Assembly: GCA_002077065.1 (NCBI GenBank)
Contig: NAJO01000028.1
Span: 558,001 to 622,000, forward strand
Origin: Cryoendolithus antarcticus
Taxonomy: Eukaryota > Ascomycota > Dothideomycetes > Cladosporiales > Cladosporiaceae
Reading direction: 5' to 3'
Length of the DNA stretch: 64,000 bases
A program made the translations under genes and the position numbers. Below are positions 1-11,479 of this stretch, one piece after another. A model generated the notes under the pieces. That model was not told where the DNA came from and searched no databases. It was given only the letters and a program-made list of their open reading frames with translations. Position 1 is the first letter of the stretch. Each line of letters begins with the position of its first letter.

Positions 1-2869
1 CGAGCGGCTGTCGCAAACCTCGTGGCTGCAGTCGAGACTTGGAGTCATCGCTGGCTTCGCTGCCAGTACTGCGCTTGCGCACGTTCAGTGGCGCCACAGT
101 ACCAGGTGAAGAAGGCTGTACAATGCGCACCGTTCTGTCTTCGACATGTATATTGTGCCGTCTCTCGGGGATCGTGGGCGAAGTGACAGATCGCCAGTTG
201 CCCAATCCTTCACGACTGCTGCGTGCATCGCTCTCTTCTGTGATCATCGGCAAGAACCCACCAATATGATCTAGCAGGTGTGGCTCCGGCGCACAGGTTG
301 TCCGCTTTTCTGGGGTAGCAGTGCCGATGTTGTCCAGCATTCTCATAACCTCGTCGAATTTGGCGGTGTTGCTATCGCCACCAACCTTGTATGCAGCTAG
401 CTTGTCGCGGGCCTCTTCGAGAGTGCGGTGCAGGTACGTGTTAGGCGTGTCCTTCGGCAGCTCTGGAAGTGGGCGGACGACTTGCTTTGGTAGCACACGA
501 TCGACAACTGGCGACTTGCGCGATACAGAGGAAGGCGGCGTTTGGTATGGACTACCTTTACTGGTAGGCGAAGTGCGGCCCGTCAGCCCTGAGCCCACTG
601 AATCGCGGAAGAAGGCCTCTTGACAAGCCTTTTCAAGTTCCACACTGTGTTTCCGGATCTCGCTGCGCATATGGTGGCTAGGCGTCTCGGTGGGATTGCG
701 CGCCTTGATGCGTGGCGTTTGGAACAGCACAGCCTTCGCCTTGCGTGAGGGATTGACTTGCTCGACCTTCGACGTCGGACTGACGGTAGGCATTTGCAGA
801 GATCGACCTTGCTTGCTGGGTCGGAGGTCTCTCATCGATTCAGGCATCTGAGGAGTAGCCGGTGTACCCTGTGATGTCAAAGCACTGGTCGTGGAAGTGC
901 GCCTGATATGACCGAAGCTGACATTCCGCTTATGTATCTCAGATGGCTTCATACTAGCAATCAGAGGCGGGCTGCTAGGCCATACTGAGCTGGTCAATGA
1001 GTGCTTAGATGCCGATGCGCGCCGCATAGAGTCTCTGCTCACGCCCGAGCGCGCCAGACTCGAGCTTGAATGTACCGAATGATACCGTGGGCCAGATTTC
1101 AGCATCTCTACACGCAGCGAGTTGGCATGCCGCGAGCTGCGTCCGACACTGACTTTGCGAGTGCTCGCACTGCCATTGCGATGAACGATGACGTTGACGT
1201 AGTCTCCACGGTCGAGGATCGGATCTCGCGACGCCCTATATGGGTCGTAGCTGCTGACTGAGGGTGGAGGCTCAACAAAACTGTGGCTCTGCTTAAGGTG
1301 CTCGTCGTTCATGATGGAGTACTGGGATTGCGATCGCTTCTGCAGACTGATCGGCAAGGGCGGTGCGTCAGAGTTGATTGGCGCATGACTATGATGATAG
1401 TCGCTTGTAGAATAGCCCATGCCTTCGGGATCACCAATGTATTTCTCAAGGTGCTCGTCGCGGTGCTTCGTCAGCGCTGCGTAGAAAATCTTCTCCTGGT
1501 TGATGTCCTTGCTGAGTAGCTTCTTGATCAAGCTCTGCTCAGGCTCGCTGTGCCAGAGTGTCCGCATATTACGCAAGATATCGCGGTCGACATCTTGTGC
1601 TCGCTTTAAGGTCCAGTCCTCCAGCTTGGGGACTGGTCCGATTGCAGCCTCTTTGCTGCCGTCAGGTCCATCAAGTTCGAACTCTTTGTCGAATTTGTGG
1701 ATCAGTGGATGTTCCCAAACACCGTCCATCGTGATGCGCCTGGCAGGATCTGCTACGAAGATGCGACGAATGAGATCCTTCGCTTGCATACTGAGATCTG
1801 GCGGCATGTAGTACTTCGCTCGGGCGATGTCGCGAAACAGTACGCGGATGTCGCCGTCCTGCGAGTAGTTATATGGAGTAGTGCCAGTCAGCATAACATA
1901 GAGGATTACGCCACAACTCCACACATCTGCCTGCTTGCCATCGTAAGGTCTTGCGCTGACAACCTCCGGGGCGGCGTAGTGAGGGCTACCGCAAGGTGTG
2001 CTGAGCTGGCGACCTTCCGGCTGTAGTGCAGCCATACCAAAGTCGATCAATTTGACAGTTAGGCTCGCATGATTCAGCAAGATGTTCTCGGGCTTGAGGT
2101 CACGGTGGCAGATGTGCAGCCGATGACAGTAGAGCAGCGCGGAGATGATCTGGCGAAAGATGATGATCGCTTCATCCTCTGGCAATCCTCGCCTTTGCTC
2201 GACGTAGTGGAAGAGTTCGCCACCATCAACATACTCCATGATGAGGTACAGCTCGTTTCTGTTCTCCCAGACATCGAAGAGACGAACAATATTCTCGTGC
2301 TCAAGCAACTTCATGACAGCAATCTCGCGCTCAAGGCCGTATGGTATGGGCCTGAAGCCGCTGCCGTTGAGAGATGCGCTGCTTTTTGAGGTCTCAATGA
2401 GATTCGCCAGACTCTGCGCACGAGTACTCTCTGCAGTGGCCCGGGCGATAATTTTGACAGCACCATACTGGCGGGTGTAGCGATGCCGTACCGCACGTAC
2501 ACGCGAACATCCTCCCTTCCCAATGGTCTTTCCCAATTGCCAATCACCGATGTGAGTCTTGCGCTTCTGACCAGACGCATTGGTGGACGTCGTCGATATG
2601 GCCGAGTTGCGCTTGTTGTCACGATCGACGGCATTGGCCATGTCGGCAATGCGCTTGTGCCCAGGTGAGCTGAGATGATTGTGGCGCACCGTGAGACTGC
2701 GGTTGGGGACGAGAGACTCGTTGTGAGGGAGACTGCTGGAAGGCTCTTCACTTGTCTTCGCGTTCTTTGGCGTAGCGCGGCTGGCGGGTGGCGTGTTTGC
2801 TCTGTTGCCAATGTCGCTCAGAGGTTGTCTTCTCCCAGTGGCATGGACTGCCCGGTATCTCCCCGCCAT
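1..2869 (-). CDS. Gin4/Hsl1 (Nim1-related) septin/morphogenesis-checkpoint Ser/Thr kinase, C-terminus cut by window edge
   Basis: One frame stays open from the ATG at 2869 to base 1 (about 956 codons). A TAG at 2884-2882 lies just upstream in frame, so this is the first Met. The kinase domain starts near residue 108: glycine loop GKGGCSRV about 117-124, ATP-binding Lys139 in GAVKII, catalytic HRDLKPEN with Asp257, DFG Asp276 and an APE motif near 299. A glycine-serine insertion sits between Lys139 and the alpha-C region. A long Ser/Pro/Arg-rich tail follows the catalytic domain. This layout fits the AMPK-related Nim1 group (Hsl1, Gin4, Kcc4), which binds septins at the division site and down-regulates Swe1/Wee1. 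The choice between Gin4 and Hsl1 is uncertain, because the membrane-binding C-terminus lies outside the window. No intron is needed in the visible part. Confidence 0.85.
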   Translation of the reverse strand, partial: MAGRYRAVHATGRRQPLSDIGNRANTPPASRATPKNAKTSEEPSSSLPHNESLVPNRSLTVRHNHLSSPGHKRIADMANAVDRDNKRNSAISTTSTNASGQKRKTHIGDWQLGKTIGKGGCSRVRAVRHRYTRQYGAVKIIARATAESTRAQSLANLIETSKSSASLNGSGFRPIPYGLEREIAVMKLLEHENIVRLFDVWENRNELYLIMEYVDGGELFHYVEQRRGLPEDEAIIIFRQIISALLYCHRLHICHRDLKPENILLNHASLTVKLIDFGMAALQPEGRQLSTPCGSPHYAAPEVVSARPYDGKQADVWSCGVILYVMLTGTTPYNYSQDGDIRVLFRDIARAKYYMPPDLSMQAKDLIRRIFVADPARRITMDGVWEHPLIHKFDKEFELDGPDGSKEAAIGPVPKLEDWTLKRAQDVDRDILRNMRTLWHSEPEQSLIKKLLSKDINQEKIFYAALTKHRDEHLEKYIGDPEGMGYSTSDYHHSHAPINSDAPPLPISLQKRSQSQYSIMNDEHLKQSHSFVEPPPSVSSYDPYRASRDPILDRGDYVNVIVHRNGSASTRKVSVGRSSRHANSLRVEMLKSGPRYHSVHSSSSLARSGVSRDSMRRASASKHSLTSSVWPSSPPLIASMKPSEIHKRNVSFGHIRRTSTTSALTSQGTPATPQMPESMRDLRPSKQGRSLQMPTVSPTSKVEQVNPSRKAKAVLFQTPRIKARNPTETPSHHMRSEIRKHSVELEKACQEAFFRDSVGSGLTGRTSPTSKGSPYQTPPSSVSRKSPVVDRVLPKQVVRPLPELPKDTPNTYLHRTLEEARDKLAAYKVGGDSNTAKFDEVMRMLDNIGTATPEKRTTCAPEPHLLDHIGGFLPMITEESDARSSREGLGNWRSVTSPTIPERRHNIHVEDRTVRIVQPSSPGTVAPLNVRKRSTGSEASDDSKSRLQPRGLRQPL

Positions 2870-4521
2870 ATGATCGATGAGCTATATCGTGTATGTTCAT
2901 GCGGCGGAACAATATGGCGTGATAGTCGCGTGCGCCGAACGTGAGTTTGATAACCGACTGTGATGACTGCCACTGAAGTCTGCGTTGTAGAACTGATCGC
3001 TCTCATGTGACCAAGGCCGAATATCGAAGAGCATGCGGCGGTAGACGTGTACCCTGCCACATGAGCAGCAATCTTCGGTGAGCCCACAAGGCCAAAGTCG
3101 ATGCAGCTGACAGCAGAATGAGTGGACGGTTCGCACGAGGGCGTGACCAAGAGGCAATGTTTGATGATCTCCTCGGAGTGGATACAATCAAGACTGTCCT
3201 GTTAGCAAGTGTACTCTGCGACAATGTGCGATGGAAGTTGCAGGTGAAGAGATTGGGAGCAATAACAACAAGCGGGATCGAGACTTGGCCAGCGGGTGTG
3301 TCCAGAGGAAGGAGCACCCTCTACATGCCCTCGCGATTGCACCCCGACTGACCGCACCTCTATCGTAATCTCATTGACGGCAGTGCGCCAATACAGAGTC
3401 CACAGTCGAGGAATGGGCTGCCCCAGTAACTGAACTGTTGTGTCTTGCTCTTGTTATGCGGGAGAAGTGCTGAGGAATGTTCGATTGCCAAGAAGATAGA
3501 GATATGAGATGAACGCCACCATAGTCACTCCTGGCTCCAACATGTTCGAGATGAAAAGACGTGTGCTTCAAAATGGACCAGTAAACAAGACGAGCAGAAG
3601 GCGAACGCAGAGGAAGATACGCGTGCCTGAGCTGGCAACATGTTCACCTGATGCACCACCAAACGGGCAAGCGCACACTGACTCCTCTCTTGGACCTGGA
3701 AGTCAACGTCGTCATGAACTGGGACTCGACACCACAAAATCCAGTATTGCTTCTCCATAACGCATTGACACCGCCTTCTTGGACCACTTGATCAGCGAGA
3801 CCGAGCCGCATCGTGTCATCTGGAACGCGAGTCATCGTGGAGAGGTATTATATTTCGCAAGTAACAATGCACAGACAGAGCTTCTGTCGAAGTCGCCACA
3901 GAACGGTTTGATGATGATGGAAGGAGATGAAGAAGAAGAAGAAGGCGAAGAGAAAACCGTATGGTCCAAAAGCGCGACGAGCACGTTGAGACAGACTCGC
4001 CAAGCTCACCCTGCGTCTCGACTTGCCTTGCTGGCCGAATCAACACGGGGCTTTAGCTGCGCGATAGACTGCGACGACGATGTGGTCATGTGGTCAGCGA
4101 CAACAACAGCAATACTGTCACGGGAGGCAAGACGGCCATCACGTTGGTACATGGCACGCTGTGCACTGCTACAGATGCACTGAGGCATTTACACTTCTGT
4201 CGATGGACTCTCTACCCCTGCAGCTCCACATCTTCCCACGACCATGGCAGCGGACCTGGGGCAGCGCCACTCTGCAAGCCACGTGCGCCGTACCCGGTCA
4301 ATCCTTCCATTACCATGGTATTGTGCAAACCCGGCCGCAACCTCAGGCGGTCTTTGGCACTCAAAGCCCAAATCGCATTCCGTCGTTCATAATCAGGCGT
4401 ATCCATTTCCGCGCCTCCCAGCGCAACCTCCGACTCTAGTAAGACATGCCGCGAAGAAAGGGTATGGTATCATGAACATATAAGCAAATAAGCAATCGCA
4501 GTTCTTGCGGGAGAGGTGAGA
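2870..4521. other. Intergenic, kinase upstream region and C2H2-factor downstream region
   Basis: No recognisable gene. Only short frames without family signal are present. A GAA-rich run lies near 3927-3950. The part next to 2870 is probably 5' UTR and promoter of the kinase. Confidence 0.5.
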
Positions 4522-6032
4522 TCATGACGATGCCATCATGACAGGGCTGATGCTCTTTTCGCTCTTGGGCTCGGGAGAATCCGAGCCATCGAGCTCCTTG
4601 ATCTCAGCAGTCGCTGAGGCTTTGCCACAGCCTTTGACGAGGACGTGCCGCTGCGATGGATGTCAATAATGATGCGCAAAAGGAGTATCTTTTTTTCCAA
4701 GCTCACCTTCAATGCGTCTTTCCTCGAAAAGCTCTTGTCGCAATGGCCGCAAGGGAACGGCTTGACAGCCAAGTGTATCCGCTTATGCCGCTTCAGGTCG
4801 TGATTGCGATTGAAGCTCTGAGGGCATTGATCGCATCTGAATGGTCGATCGTTCTGTTGCGACATTGGTGCGGCATGATGATACATCTGTTGCATTGCTG
4901 CGTGTCCGCTGTTGTATGCATTGTTTGGCATGCCATTGACGAGCGCAAGTTGACCATGAGGGTTCCCGACGTTCGTCAATACTGGTCCCATCGACTGGTA
5001 TGGAGGTGGATAGGATCTCGATGTTGCGTATGCGGGCGACTGTGATTGCATCGACGGCATCGAGGCATTTACTGGTGATATCCTGGGCATGGGTCCGTTC
5101 GAACTCAATGGGCTTTGCAGCACTGGAGATGGTCCACCGGAATAAGGAAAGGTCGACTGCTGAGGTGTTGCCGACGGTTGTGATCCATGGTAGTAGGTAG
5201 GCGTAGGTGGTGGTCGTGCGAATGCATCTTGAGGGTGGACGGGAGATGGCTGGGTGACAGCAGACTGAGGAGCAGATGCACTCATACTGCCATTCGACAT
5301 CATGTGGTGATGTTGCTGCTGCTGTTGTTGCATTGGAAGCATCGCAGGCAAGTTCGGCGCAGACATAGACATCGAGCTGTTGTAGTGGTGGGGAAGCTCA
5401 TAGGGTGGTGGTGGTAAGCTTTCGCTTGTGTTGGGTGATGTGTTGGCGCGGACCAGCGTATTCAGGGACGGCGAGAAGATGTTACTGCTTCGCGAGTAGG
5501 TCGAAGCAGCTGGCTGGTACCCGTATCCGCCTGCGGTGCCAAATGTGGTCAAGGGTGGCGCGCTCCACGTCGTAGTGCTTGGAGTGAAAGAGTGCGTCTG
5601 CATTGGTTCGTTATGAGTCCCAGCAGATGGACTTATGCCATCCGCTGATCCGTTGCTTGGAGGCGTCAGGAGATTGCCCACGCTAGTGAGTGTCGTAGCA
5701 GGTGTCGGTTGCGTTGTTTGCACGTTCGTGTACAGCGGTGCTGAAAACTTAGTGTGGAGACTCGAGAGTGGTGGAGGAGGTAGGTGGAAATCGGGAAGGT
5801 TCGAGGTGTTTGGTCGACGGGATGCAAAGCTTGCTGGGTCGGACATCGAGTTCATCGAGCCGTGGTATGCAATGGTGGACGCCACGTTTGCGGTATGGCT
5901 GGAGTGAGGACTCAGAGGCTGATACACGTCTGCCGGAGGAGTAGGCAACGGCTGAACGTAGCTGTTGTGGGAAGGAGCGAACGACTTTCCGTCAGGCCAG
6001 TAGTGCCCCGGCGGCGATTGGAAGGAAGCCAC
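4522..6032 (-). CDS. C2H2 zinc-finger transcription factor, Swi5/Ace2-like finger pair
   Basis: Two exons, 6032-4707 and 4650-4522, give 484 aa. The 56-nt GT-AG intron (4706-4651) interrupts the second finger: the sequence runs SRKDALK, then after splicing RHVLVKGCGK, which restores the zinc-binding His and Cys. Reading through the intron instead destroys the finger. The first 380 residues are low-complexity and rich in Ser, Pro, Gln and His, with a Gln6-His3 run near 240. The finger pair (FRCDQC...FNRNHDLKRHKRIH, then FPCGHC) resembles fingers 2-3 of yeast Swi5/Ace2, a type often labelled 'metallothionein expression activator' in filamentous fungi. A nuclear DNA-binding role is secure; targets are unknown. 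The tail is Ser/Glu-rich and ends in MMASS. Confidence 0.85.
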
Positions 6033-9000
6033 GAAGGGCGATAGTCAGGGGTGCAGACGCCGTGAGGACTTTTGAGATCGATCTAATGGGTAGCCGCAGT
6101 GATGGATCGACTGTGGCAATGCTGTGAATGTACTCAAACCCAGGAACCTGGATATCGTTGGACTTTGTACTCGAAGTGACTCCGACAGACTGGATCGCGG
6201 CACCAATATTGTCGTAGGTGGACGTATGATCGACAGGAGATGAGCTTGCCTGTTCGGCGTCGAGTGACGCGAAGATATGCAGGCGAATCCCAAAGGTGTC
6301 AAAGGAGCCTTGGTGGTGCGAAGGAGGCGGTAGGCGTTACCACGTCCGTGTAGCTGGGAAGTGAGGCGTGGAAGCAGCTTGTGTGATCGGAGCGGCGCAG
6401 AAGCCTAGAGAGATCGTGGGATACCCAAAGTGTTGTCGTGCAGCATCTGTGTTACACCCAGATTGTACGATCTGGTATTGTTAGGTCCTTTGTCCGGTCG
6501 ACGGCCGAGCATGCGCGAGCGAGCGAGAGCGGTGACTGCAACGCAAAGTCTGGGATCGCGCAGATAGTGAACGAGTTAGGTCTTGACGCGACGGTCACCG
6601 GAGACTCCTGAACAGCAGTCACAACACCACCTAAAGTCGTCGTGCGCGTAAAGGGTAAGGTGCAGGACTTTTGACGTGGGAGGTCGATCCTATGTTAAGC
6701 TTACGTGCTGGCGTCCGGGATGGCTTTCGAGGGCTGGACACGGACCTGGCACACCACCATGCGGACGGTTCATCATATGTACTGGACCGTGCTAATGCTG
6801 CAAGCAAAAGGCTAGCGCGCGACCTGGCCAACACGGAGTCTCAGCGTCAGAATCGAGCCTACCAGGGTAGCGCGAAATGGGACACGGGAACGATTCAATG
6901 AAGGACCGCGCTCACGCCAGATCTGTCGAAACAAGCGAGAGACGTGATAACGACAAGCGCCGGTACCGTCGCTACCTACAATTGCGTCGCTCGCTTCAGC
7001 TTGATGGCGTTCCAGAGAGCAGCTGGAGACGGACTCTATTTCGCAAGCTGTTTCCAGCCCTGGGCCGAACGAGCAGCACTTTGCTCGTCGCTATTGGGAA
7101 GGCTTTCCTGGTCAACGATCTGGGCCTGTTGACGCCCCTACCGCCTGGCCGCATGCGCCTCTAGCATGCCTGGCTTGATTGAGACACATGTGCATTGTTA
7201 ATACAAAGAAAGCAATTATTGTCACCCTTTCTCATGAGTTCATCAGCGGGAATGTCTCGATTTGACCATGCTCTCGCCTATTGCCCAGCTGCACTCCCCG
7301 CATGGGAGACACCATGTCCGCACCCTGGTGAGGCTGTCGCCTGCTATTGGCGGGCGTCTCCCCTCGAGCTGGCATGCGCCGCACCCTGGCATGACATATT
7401 TGGATTTGACGAACCATGAACTCGGGTTTGCCTGGTGATTGTTGCGATCACCGTTTCCAACCTCGATGCGTTACCGAGGTGTTTCGGCATGCCCAATTCG
7501 CCCACGGTTCAGCGATAGCGCTCTAGTGTTTCATCATATCTACGGTTGTCTGCGCCGTTGAGTCCAAAGCATATATTCTTCTCTTGTCGGAGAAAAAAGT
7601 GCGGGTCCACGTTCAAAGGCCCGGGCTCCCGCCGATCCATGTGGCTGCGTCGGGTGGCCCAGTCTTCATCAGGGACCGACCGTGCCGGATGGTAGATTGC
7701 GTTGTTTCGGGATGGTCATCATCATGCGAGTTCACAAGACTTGAACGGCCTCACCTACGCCCTGATCGCTTGCGCCATACGACACAGCACCTACGGAGGT
7801 TCGCATCGCCTGATGCATCGATGATGGGCACGCTGCCAAGACGTCTGGACCACAATTAGATGCAGCATCTTGCGTTTGGCAATGACAAGGTGATATGTCC
7901 TATCTGCCTTTGGGAAAGGCTCGGTCACGTACCGGAGCTGCAGATTCTTGCAGTCTCGGACAAGGATGTGCGCTGAGAGTTTGACCGTGCAGCGCGCCAC
8001 AAGTATGCCACGTGCCAGCCAGCCAACCGTTATATTCGTGGACTTTGCCGTCGCACTGCTGATATTCTACACGTTGCGCGACCTGAACTTACCATATGCC
8101 AGGGGGCTACGCATCACCCACGATACCGTCAGTCTGCCACATATAGCAGATCACGGCGACTGCTGACGGGCAGACTGCGGCCTAGATCAGCGATTTGAAA
8201 GAAGGCAATAGCCACTTGTTGTCCTACCCCAGACTAGCTAGCGTTAGTGGAGAGATCAAAGCTACATCCGTGAGCTAAGCACCACGCGCCTGGAAAAAGT
8301 GGGGGATCGCACGGATGGCGCTCTTTGTGGACGCGGGAGTGACCTTCGCTGGGACGTGTCAAAGCACTGTCCCTTCACGGCGACGCCACACCATTCAAGG
8401 ACGCCATAATCGCAGATCACGGCGCAAATGAGCGGCAAGACGACCATCAAGTGACAGGGTGGAAGCTAGCACACACCGATCATGTTCCTTTGTATTCCGG
8501 TGCGCAGCGACGGGCAAACGCGAACACAAGGCTCTGCTCCGAGGCTTACCAGTGTTGGATCCCATCAAACGCCAGCCAATAGCCATCGCAGATAAGCGAG
8601 AGTACCTCGTGCTCCAGACTCGGACCGTGCTGCACGATGCTAAATCAAGCTTTGTGCGTCCCCGAGGCTCACGGACCAGCTTACCGACCCTTGGACGCCC
8701 TTTCCGCCAGCGTGGTCGCCTTCCCACTGCCTCGGGCGCACGAGTCGCGATCTCATCTATCATCATGCTTATTCCTCCTCCCTACGCCTGCAGAGCGCCT
8801 CAAGCGAAGCTACGCGCATTTGTACCTGGTCGGTCAGATCTGGCGGCGTGATGAACTCTGCAAGACAGTGACCCGGTCCTTTCTGCTGTGCCTGAACGAG
8901 CTCATGTTCGGCGACGCCGAAGAATAGATTGATTAAGCTCTCATTCTCCCTGCCGCATGCGGCTGACAGATCAGTTCGTGATGCCGTTTTGGCTTGTATG

Positions 9001-10280
9001 CGGCATGCTGTCAACTACGTATCTATCTATCCTGACATCTGGCGGTGACGATCAGGGGACGGAATTCGCATGATCAGCATCGCTCGACTTCGACCGAGGC
9101 TGTTGCAGCTTTCTCTACTGCGAATTTGCCTGCCCATGGCTTCTCCCTCCGATCAAAACACCTCGATGAAAGCCATGTGGGAAGAAAGTTTCATCATACG
9201 GCAGTGAGATCTCGAACCTTCAAGCCGCATAAGCCCCGCATCCCAGCTGTCACGCGAGGAGATGAATCATATGAAGCTGCTCAGATAGCACGGAAGACAG
9301 GCTTTTGCATCTTCGTGCATGGACAGGCAAACAGCTGTCAAGTCTTTCGTGCTGGCACGTCAGACAAGACATTCCGGGGTCTGCGAACACCTCGTCTACG
9401 CAACAGCACGTGACACATATGATGGCAACAGACTCTCTCTGACAGTCTCAAAACTGCTGCATATACAATCAAAGCACAGAACCTAGAAGCCGACGATCGC
9501 CTACACATGCCTTCGCTACACCTGCGCTTCCCCTTTCTGTTGCAGAAAAGTAATAGACTTTCAACCGGTCGCCATGCGTTGTAGCTGCCGATTTTCTCCT
9601 ATTCGAGATTAAGCGTTGGCGAAGCGCAATTTCAACGTCGAACAGCAAAGAGAACGTGTGAGCTTGTGGCTTGCGTGCCTTATCGGCAGCCGGAAATGCA
9701 CTTGTGCTGCAGGGCTTCACCGGCATACGCCGTGATGCGTGGTACGCTACTTAAGCGGACTTTGCCCAGGCCATAGGCTCGGGAGAAGGTGCTTCTGATT
9801 GGCAGTTCGTCATGCGATGCTCATGTCTAACACGTGACCGGGCTTTGGCTCTTCAGAGCCAAACACGATGCATTACTGCGCTGAGGAGGTGCAACGCCGT
9901 ATTAAGATCCAGCAGCAAGGTCTGTCGCTGTCACACTGGCATAGCATGCGCGGCCCCGTAGATGCCGAATACCGAGACTACCCAGCACTTCGTTCATCTG
10001 GAGGCATCGGCGATGTCGATATTTCCAGTAGCACACACGACGATCCCCGGGCTCTTCCGATGCGCAACAGCAACATCTTGCAGTGCAGAAGCGTAGGAAC
10101 AGTCTTGGCCTCCGAGTTTTGAGGCGATGATCTATTGTTACAGGCATAATCATACAGAGCAGGGAGATGTTCAGTCAGCGCTTCCTTCATCAGCCAGTCT
10201 GGGCCCTGGGCCCCGGCAGGCGCCCTGCCCTTGACCTCCGCGAGATACATGTCGTTACGCCAGAGGTAAGATACATCCCC
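6033..10280. other. Gene-poor 4.2-kb stretch
   Basis: Only short frames of 60-130 codons occur here, on both strands, without recognisable domains or convincing splice structure. The first 270 bases hold an 85-codon frame (6302-6045) upstream of the C2H2 factor and in its frame, which could be an upstream ORF if transcribed. I see no transposon, tRNA or long repeat. Confidence 0.4.
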
Positions 10281-10889
10281 TCAAAGCAGCAACCCGCTCC
10301 CCTTGTTATCCCCTTTCTCCAACAGATCCGCCTGCGTTCTCAGCGCATCAGCCTGGAACCTCCTGAACGCAGTTCGTATCCTCTCGCGACTCTCCCTGTC
10401 CGCGCCAATCTGTGACTTCGCCCGGAAAGTCCCTGTCAACACTCCCGTCTCACCGCCGAAGAACAACCCTCCAGCACCGAGAACGAAGTACGTAGCCACA
10501 TCCCCCAGCGTACTCGGTCTCAGCACAGTCTTCAGATCCGGCAGCGGCTGTTCGCGCCCACTAGCGAAACGCAGCGCGGTCGGTTGTTCGGAGGTCTTGA
10601 AGGTGTTGAAGACTGCTTTTCGGGCGGTACGGAGGCGGAAGGCAAGGTAGACGCCTAGACCTAGGCCGATGAGGGAGCCGACGCTCGCGTGAGTCGTTAC
10701 TGTTTTGGCAGCAGACTGCAGAGCGTCGCGGTCGGATTGTTGGAGGCTGTAAATCGTGAGATCCTGTCCCTTCACTCGTAATGACTAGGGCGATTGGATG
10801 TCGTACTCGTGCTTCATGTGCTCTTCGGCAAGCTTGCCCAGCTCAGGGCCCATGTTCTTGCGGAACATGGCGAGGGAGTCGGAGCTCAT
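10281..10889 (-). CDS. Small predicted membrane protein of unknown function
   Basis: The main frame encodes two probable membrane segments (SLIGLGLGVYLAF and a Gly-rich stretch ATYFVLGAGGLFFGG), then a basic and Gln-rich tail ending GDNKGSGLLL. The only good ATG is at 10889, in the same frame, but a TAG lies between at 10787-10785. A 60-nt candidate intron (donor GTACGA at 10806, acceptor TTTACAG ending 10747, length divisible by three) removes the stop and keeps frame, giving exons 10889-10807 and 10746-10281 and 182 aa. The alternatives are a non-functional allele or stop-codon readthrough. I do not recognise the family. A mitochondrial or endomembrane location is possible but only inferred from the segments. 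Confidence 0.6.
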
Positions 10890-11479
10890 GTTGTTGGCTG
10901 TGTTGTCGGTCTACTGGCGTAAAGCCTGTTGGTTGTGCTGTCGGAGTAGCTGCTCGATAGCTGACTGGTGAATGAAAGGTTAATGAATAACTTGAGCAAC
11001 GTTACCTGGTCAGCAAACAAACGTAGCGACCGCGATGCCTGACACTTGATGGCCCTGCCCTACCTGCCACCGTTCGCATCCGGGAATGACGTTTACCCAG
11101 CAAGCGAACCCTCTCACATGCCAACTCCGCATCTCTCCACACTTTCCCCGATGACTCCGCGGCGCCTACCGGAAGGGAGAACGCCTCAGAGCATCACATA
11201 CTGTGGTCTCTTGGCCCTCATGGCCCATCGCTTCTCGCTAACGGTAGTATCTGGAGGATACCGAGAAGCAGACGGTGCAGCTGTAAGAACACAGAGCAAT
11301 CATGTACGGGCTGCACATTGCCTTCTGCTGCACGACCACAGGCTCATGCTCTTGAATGCATCCATGGTTCTGCTCTACCATATATACCTCATAACCCAAT
11401 GAACCCGCTTTTCAACCTCATCCCCACGATCATCACTCATCGCCTTCCCCTCCACCGCAGTCCCCTCACACCGCTGGCT
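10890..11479. other. Intergenic, promoter of membrane protein and 3' flank of GPH1
   Basis: No gene recognised. The two plus-strand frames here have no recognisable domain and run antisense into the GPH1 last exon. Confidence 0.4.

Noticed and set aside
2311..2811. 166-codon minus-strand frame at the kinase N-terminus
   Set aside because: It is the wrong frame; the true kinase frame (start 2869) carries the glycine loop and Lys139.
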